A stretch of 9,278 bases of DNA from NCBI GenBank assembly GCA_023144075.1, contig JAGLGJ010000034.1:1-9278 (forward strand), read 5' to 3'. The stretch's first letter is position 1. Each line of letters begins with the position of its first letter. Below are positions 6,689 through 9,278 of the stretch, in pieces. The notes beneath the pieces are model-generated. The model was not told the DNA's origin, searched no databases, and saw nothing but the letters and a program-made list of their open reading frames with translations. Both the position numbers and the translations under genes were made by a program. This stretch comes from Candidatus Bathyarchaeota archaeon (GTDB taxonomy: Archaea > Thermoproteota > Bathyarchaeia > 40CM-2-53-6 > RBG-13-38-9).

Positions 6689-7753
6689 CTATTTTAATAG
6701 AAATTTTGTGCTCAATCTTCTTCTTAGTTCATCAAATTTGGGGTTGAGTTTTGCAATTTCGAATCTTACTACATCAACTCTAAGATTAGGATCCCACCTA
6801 CCCTTACCGTGTATTTTTTGCCATTTCTTCCTGAATTGTTCTAGGTTCGATTCGCCTTCTCTTTTGGCATCTTCGTCGGTAAAATCGCCTAGTCTTTTTC
6901 TTAGAATATCTTTGATTCTGATATCTGCAATACGTGGCTCATAGAGATCCGCTTGCACCTTTGAATCCTTACGTATTTTGGAATCGACTTTTTCAAGTGT
7001 GATTTGCGTTTTCATTCCTTTTAGAGTCGGTTCAATATCGTTTAGTCTGAATGGTATTTTGCACTGTGTTTCCATAACTTCTTTTACAATTTTTTCAACT
7101 GGTTTTTCTGGTTTTCTCGCTATTTCACGAACTACATATCTTGCAGTTGTTCCACGAATTCCTTTTCGAACGAGAGTTTGTGCAACCTTGAGCTGTTTTT
7201 TCGGTTCCTTTATTTTACGAGCAATTCTTACGGCAGTCGTATACTCGATCTTGCCTTCAGGGACTCTTCTGGATATCGTTTCTGGAGCTACCATTCGTTG
7301 AACTTTCTTAGTCATGGAAGTTATTAGTTTCAACCAATCTCTAATTGTGAGTGGACTCACTCCAACATGACTGGCAAGCGATTCCTCTGATGGGTATTTA
7401 TCAGGAAACATTTCCATTAGTTGCAAGCAAGTTCTTCCCTTCTCAACTGCGCTTAGGTCTTCACGATGAATGTTCTCTATCAAGTTTAGTTCTATGACTT
7501 GATCGTCGGTGAAGTTTCTAACGATTGCAGGTATTTTTTCCACTCCTGCTTGATGAGATGCTCTATAGCGTCGTTCTCCAACAACCACTTCGTAACCTTT
7601 GTCGACTTGGCGAACTACAATTGGTTGTATCAATCCTACTTGAGAAATACTATCAGCTAATTCATCTAAAGCTTCTTTTCGAAATTCTTCTCTAGGATTG
7701 AGACGATTTGGTTTTATTTTTTTCAAATCGATTTCTTTAACCGATTGTGACAT
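6689..7753 (-). CDS. ParB-like DNA-binding protein (ParB/Spo0J family)
   Basis: A 354-residue basic cytoplasmic protein. The N-terminal ParB/Srx domain (about 8-100) carries both CTP-binding signatures of the family: GERRYRA at 59-65 and ENIHREDL at 93-100. A central helix-turn-helix follows (about 122-142, SEESLASHVGVSPLTIRDWL), then an RGTTARYVVREIA segment (200-212). The last 130 residues are charged and unlike the dimerisation tail of bacterial ParB. Bacterial relatives clamp DNA near parS sites and act with ParA. Neither ParA nor a canonical parS is in the window, so a segregation role is inferred. Start: ATG at 7753, preceded by GGGGAAGATC (7757-7766), which resembles the Shine-Dalgarno consensus. 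The longer reading from TTG at 7780 adds nine residues and lacks a site. Expression probably starts from its own promoter, since a terminator separates it from hsp20. Confidence 0.87.
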   Translation of the reverse strand: MSQSVKEIDLKKIKPNRLNPREEFRKEALDELADSISQVGLIQPIVVRQVDKGYEVVVGERRYRASHQAGVEKIPAIVRNFTDDQVIELNLIENIHREDLSAVEKGRTCLQLMEMFPDKYPSEESLASHVGVSPLTIRDWLKLITSMTKKVQRMVAPETISRRVPEGKIEYTTAVRIARKIKEPKKQLKVAQTLVRKGIRGTTARYVVREIARKPEKPVEKIVKEVMETQCKIPFRLNDIEPTLKGMKTQITLEKVDSKIRKDSKVQADLYEPRIADIRIKDILRKRLGDFTDEDAKREGESNLEQFRKKWQKIHGKGRWDPNLRVDVVRFEIAKLNPKFDELRRRLSTKFLLK

Positions 7754-7796
7754 TTTGATCTTCCCCAAGATTCTCTTCAAGATCTCGTTAGTGATC

Positions 7797-7860
7797 TTAG
7801 ATTAATATGAAACTCCAAAAAGACTCGGACTCATTGAGTTTTTGGATAAATTAGATTAAT
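7797..7860. promoter_or_regulatory. parB upstream region: hairpin between two direct repeats
   Basis: TTAGATTAAT occurs exactly twice, at 7797-7806 and 7851-7860. Between them lies an imperfect hairpin: CCAAAAA (7815-7821) with TTTTTGG (7839-7845), then CTC with GAG after a two-base bulge. It also contains the palindrome ACTCATTGAGT (7829-7839). TATA-like boxes for parB are at about 7799-7809 and 7871-7881 (- strand). The arrangement would suit autoregulation, but no factor is known. Confidence 0.45.
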
Positions 7861-7908
7861 TTCTGTTCTGCTTAAATATTTCCAAAACTAGTCTTGTCAT
7901 AGTTATTT

Positions 7909-7959
7909 AAAAAAAATGATGTTTTCCGCTGAGCGATTTATTCCATACCTCAAGCGGAA
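7909..7959 (-). terminator. Hairpin plus T8 terminator of hsp20
   Basis: On the - strand, 33 bases after the hsp20 stop, TTCCGCT pairs with AGCGGAA (7953-7959 with 7924-7930). The stem extends by CTC/GAG after one bulged base, with a 15-base loop. A run of eight T follows (7909-7916). This is a bacterial-style layout and a good transcription end between hsp20 and parB. Confidence 0.65.
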
Positions 7960-7992
7960 TTATTTGATACAAAAAAGTGTTATAATTCTGGT

Positions 7993-8592
7993 TTATTCGA
8001 TCTTGATCTCTTTACCTTTCGTGCGAGGTTCTTGCCTTTTTAATATGACTTCCAAGACCCCATTTTTGTACGATGCTTTCGGGGTATCTGGATCTACTGA
8101 GACTGGTAATTCCATTGTTTTACGATATTTTCTTTGTGAGGTGTCAACAGAGATTGTTAGATCTTTTTCACTACATTGAAGATTTATGTCGCTTTTTTCC
8201 ACACCGGGTAATTCTGCAACTACACGTATTTGATTGCCTTCAGTAATTACGTCAATTAGTGGTTCTCGTTCCTCTTTGACTGTCAAACCTGGCTTTGGTG
8301 GTCCAGATCCTATCTGTTGTCCAGAAGGCTTAACATTTCCGAATTCTCTGACAATTGGTTTGCCGTCTGGGCCTACGCTCATTGAATACCCATAAACTAT
8401 TGGTCCCATTTCTCTCACAGTGCTGCCGTCTGGAAGGCGTTTCTCTCTGACAAGTTCTTTGGGTATAGTGTTGGCCATGTCTCGAAACATATCTTCGAAC
8501 ATGCTGTCCATATCTGAAAACCAATCATCAGAAGAGGGAAATCTTCTTTTTCTTCTTCTGGATATTTCTAAGCGTTTCAAAAAGTTTGACAT
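7993..8592 (-). CDS. hsp20: Small heat-shock protein, Hsp20/alpha-crystallin family
   Basis: A 199-residue ATP-independent holdase that keeps unfolding proteins from aggregating. The alpha-crystallin domain spans about 110-187, with AELPGVEKSDI (126-136) and the hallmark YKNGVLEVILKR (175-186). The C-terminal tail ends in IKI (196-198), an I-x-I anchor used in oligomer assembly. The N-terminal part starts with a very basic segment (11-17), followed by an acidic Met/Phe/Asp stretch (22-39). A region with PDGS and GPDGKPIVREFGN is also found in archaeal Hsp20 relatives. The length is above the usual 140-170 because of this N-terminal arm. Start: ATG at 8592, since AAAGGTGA (8598-8605) lies five bases upstream. 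A GTG at 8601 falls inside that ribosome-binding site. TATA box and operator are described separately. Confidence 0.93.
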   Translation of the reverse strand: MSNFLKRLEISRRRKRRFPSSDDWFSDMDSMFEDMFRDMANTIPKELVREKRLPDGSTVREMGPIVYGYSMSVGPDGKPIVREFGNVKPSGQQIGSGPPKPGLTVKEEREPLIDVITEGNQIRVVAELPGVEKSDINLQCSEKDLTISVDTSQRKYRKTMELPVSVDPDTPKASYKNGVLEVILKRQEPRTKGKEIKIE

Positions 8593-8609
8593 ATTTTTCA
8601 CCTTTGAAA

Positions 8610-8626
8610 TGTTACTTGTGGTAACA
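8610..8626. promoter_or_regulatory. Operator-like palindrome TGTTAC-N5-GTAACA in the hsp20 promoter
   Basis: A perfect six-base inverted repeat with a five-base spacer, directly between the TATA box (8626-8637) and the ribosome-binding site of hsp20. A repressor bound here would block polymerase or TBP/TFB loading, as archaeal heat-shock repressors such as Phr do. Identity with a Phr site is not claimed. Confidence 0.6.
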
Positions 8627-8637
8627 AAATATAAATG
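8626..8637 (-). promoter_or_regulatory. TATA box of hsp20
   Basis: On the - strand this reads CATTTATATTTT. Its centre is about 26-27 bases before the AAAGGTGA site, which predicts transcription starting near 8605 with a very short leader. Confidence 0.6.
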
Positions 8638-8651
8638 TTTCTAAAGATTGT

Positions 8652-8698
8652 CCTGTTAAGATGCAGGGACATAGTTCTGCCTGTTAACTGTCGGGACA
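8652..8698. repeat. Two direct repeats CCTGTTAA-N5/6-GGGACA
   Basis: Unit 1: CCTGTTAA at 8652-8659 and GGGACA at 8666-8671. Unit 2: CCTGTTAA at 8680-8687 and GGGACA at 8693-8698. Spacers are six and five bases, and the units start 28 bases apart. TGTCC at 8649-8653 also pairs with GGACA at 8667-8671. They lie upstream of the hsp20 TATA box and before the membrane-protein gene, so they could serve either divergent gene. Confidence 0.55.
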
Positions 8699-8735
8699 AA
8701 ACAACCATTTTAGTCTAACGCTTAAAATCTGAAGA

Positions 8736-9221
8736 TTGTATATTATTAATCGGATTGGTGTCAATATTAATTTGAATGATGATAAACAGTTCAAGAATGA
8801 TAGAAAAGATGTATTATTGGCACAATATCAAGCATGTAATACTACAAGGGATCATTATGACACTATTCGTTGGCTTATAGGTTCTATATTCATCGGTGCT
8901 TCGTTGACAATATTTGGCATATCTTTTACAACCCCATTAGGCATATACGAAATTTTGCTCATCGCAGGATTTTCAATAACTCTAATGGTGATATGGATAT
9001 TTTATGACAATCATGTACAGTCGTGGATTAAAACATCGTATAATTTAGCTCATGAAATAGAAGAAGAACTTGGTTATCTTGGTTTAGAACTGCATCATCG
9101 GATAAGAGCTAAAGATGATGAACTATGTAAAACAGGGAAAGGAAAACGAATTAGAAATTATCTATTTTATTTGGTAGTAATCGCATGGATTATTCGATTT
9201 ATTATGTCAATACGTTTATGA
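8736..9221 (+). CDS. Unrecognised three-helix membrane protein
   Basis: No family is assigned. The frame encodes up to 161 residues: a hydrophilic N-terminus (1-43), two closely spaced transmembrane helices (about 44-64 and 69-90), a charged amphipathic segment (about 97-130, with HEIEEELGYLGLELHHRIRA), a basic KGKRIR patch (135-140), and a third helix (about 141-158). There is no signal peptide. The start is uncertain. A TGA at 8730-8732 closes the frame, and the only early starts are TTG at 8736 and TTG at 8772; the first in-frame ATG falls inside the second helix. GGTG at 8757-8760 could serve the 8772 start (11-base spacing). TATA-like stretches are at 8722-8728 and 8739-8750. A coding origin is likely because the hydrophobic pattern and composition are coherent over the whole frame. 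It is divergent from hsp20, with a T-run right after the stop. Confidence 0.65.
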   Translation: MYIINRIGVNINLNDDKQFKNDRKDVLLAQYQACNTTRDHYDTIRWLIGSIFIGASLTIFGISFTTPLGIYEILLIAGFSITLMVIWIFYDNHVQSWIKTSYNLAHEIEEELGYLGLELHHRIRAKDDELCKTGKGKRIRNYLFYLVVIAWIIRFIMSIRL

Positions 9222-9224
9222 TTA

Positions 9225-9230
9225 TTTTTT
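9225..9230 (+). terminator. T-run after the membrane-protein gene
   Basis: Six T begin four bases after the stop codon, and further T-rich tracts follow to the end of the window. This is consistent with archaeal U-tract termination. Nothing else is recognisable from 9222 to 9278. Confidence 0.35.
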
Positions 9231-9278
9231 ACTTGCATTTTGAATTATTGTTAACCATTTATTTTTCCCTTTAATTTT

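Noticed and set aside
6681..7301. + strand hydrophobic frames opposite parB
   Set aside because: The apparent hydrophobicity comes from the complement of a lysine/arginine/glutamate-rich gene; no independent signals were found.
8610..8626. TGTTAC-N5-GTAACA as a parS site for the nearby ParB
   Set aside because: The ends resemble bacterial parS (TGTTTCACGTGAAACA), but the centre and the odd 17-base length differ. Its place between TATA box and start fits an operator better.
1..9278. CRISPR array, insertion sequence, integrase or attachment site, including at the 3' end of the tRNA gene
   Set aside because: No regularly spaced repeats, transposase or integrase frames, or repeated copy of the tRNA 3' end were seen. 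The genes look native in composition.

Overview
The window is archaeal. The evidence is a partial gene for methenyl-tetrahydromethanopterin cyclohydrolase (Mch), an archaeal-type small Hsp20, a stand-alone Lrp/AsnC ligand-binding (RAM) protein, a tRNA gene without an encoded CCA end, TATA-like boxes, and GGTGA-type ribosome-binding sites. The DNA is visibly A+T-rich. Mch together with a MetV-MetF pair, and no Mer in view, is a combination I associate with Bathyarchaeia and related Thermoproteota. That placement is an inference and cannot be settled from this window.

Layout. (1) Positions 1-929, + strand: 3' part of mch. (2) 941-2281, - strand: an FAD/NAD(P)H-dependent disulfide-reductase-like flavoprotein of the CoA-disulfide reductase/NADH oxidase type, converging on mch with only 11 bases between the stop codons. 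(3) 2282-2532: a divergent intergenic region rich in inverted repeats. (4) 2533-4088, + strand: a translationally coupled metV-metF pair, followed by a T-run and a hairpin. (5) 6576 down to 4198, - strand: tRNA-Arg(CCG), arginyl-tRNA synthetase, and a RAM-domain protein, each about 30-55 bases apart. (6) 7753 down to 6689, - strand: a ParB-like protein with intact CTP-binding signature motifs. (7) 8592 down to 7993, - strand: hsp20 with its own terminator and a well-defined promoter/operator. (8) 8736-9221, + strand: an unrecognised three-helix membrane protein that lacks any plausible ATG start.

How the genes fit together. Mch, MetV and MetF supply consecutive steps of the methyl branch of a Wood-Ljungdahl-type one-carbon pathway: methenyl formation, and reduction of methylene to methyl. 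In classical methanogens the last reduction is done by F420-dependent Mer. Here a MetVF-type enzyme may do it, and the divergently encoded flavoprotein is a possible electron partner. The second half of the window is housekeeping: arginine decoding (a tRNA-Arg directly followed by its synthetase), a chromosome-segregation-like ParB, and a stress chaperone. No mobile element, CRISPR array, defence system or rRNA gene was seen. The most interesting signals are the hybrid C1 branch, the tRNA-Arg/argS pairing, an ArgRS with HIGQ in place of HIGH, and several well-formed inverted or direct repeats in the promoters of the flavoprotein/metV pair, parB and hsp20.
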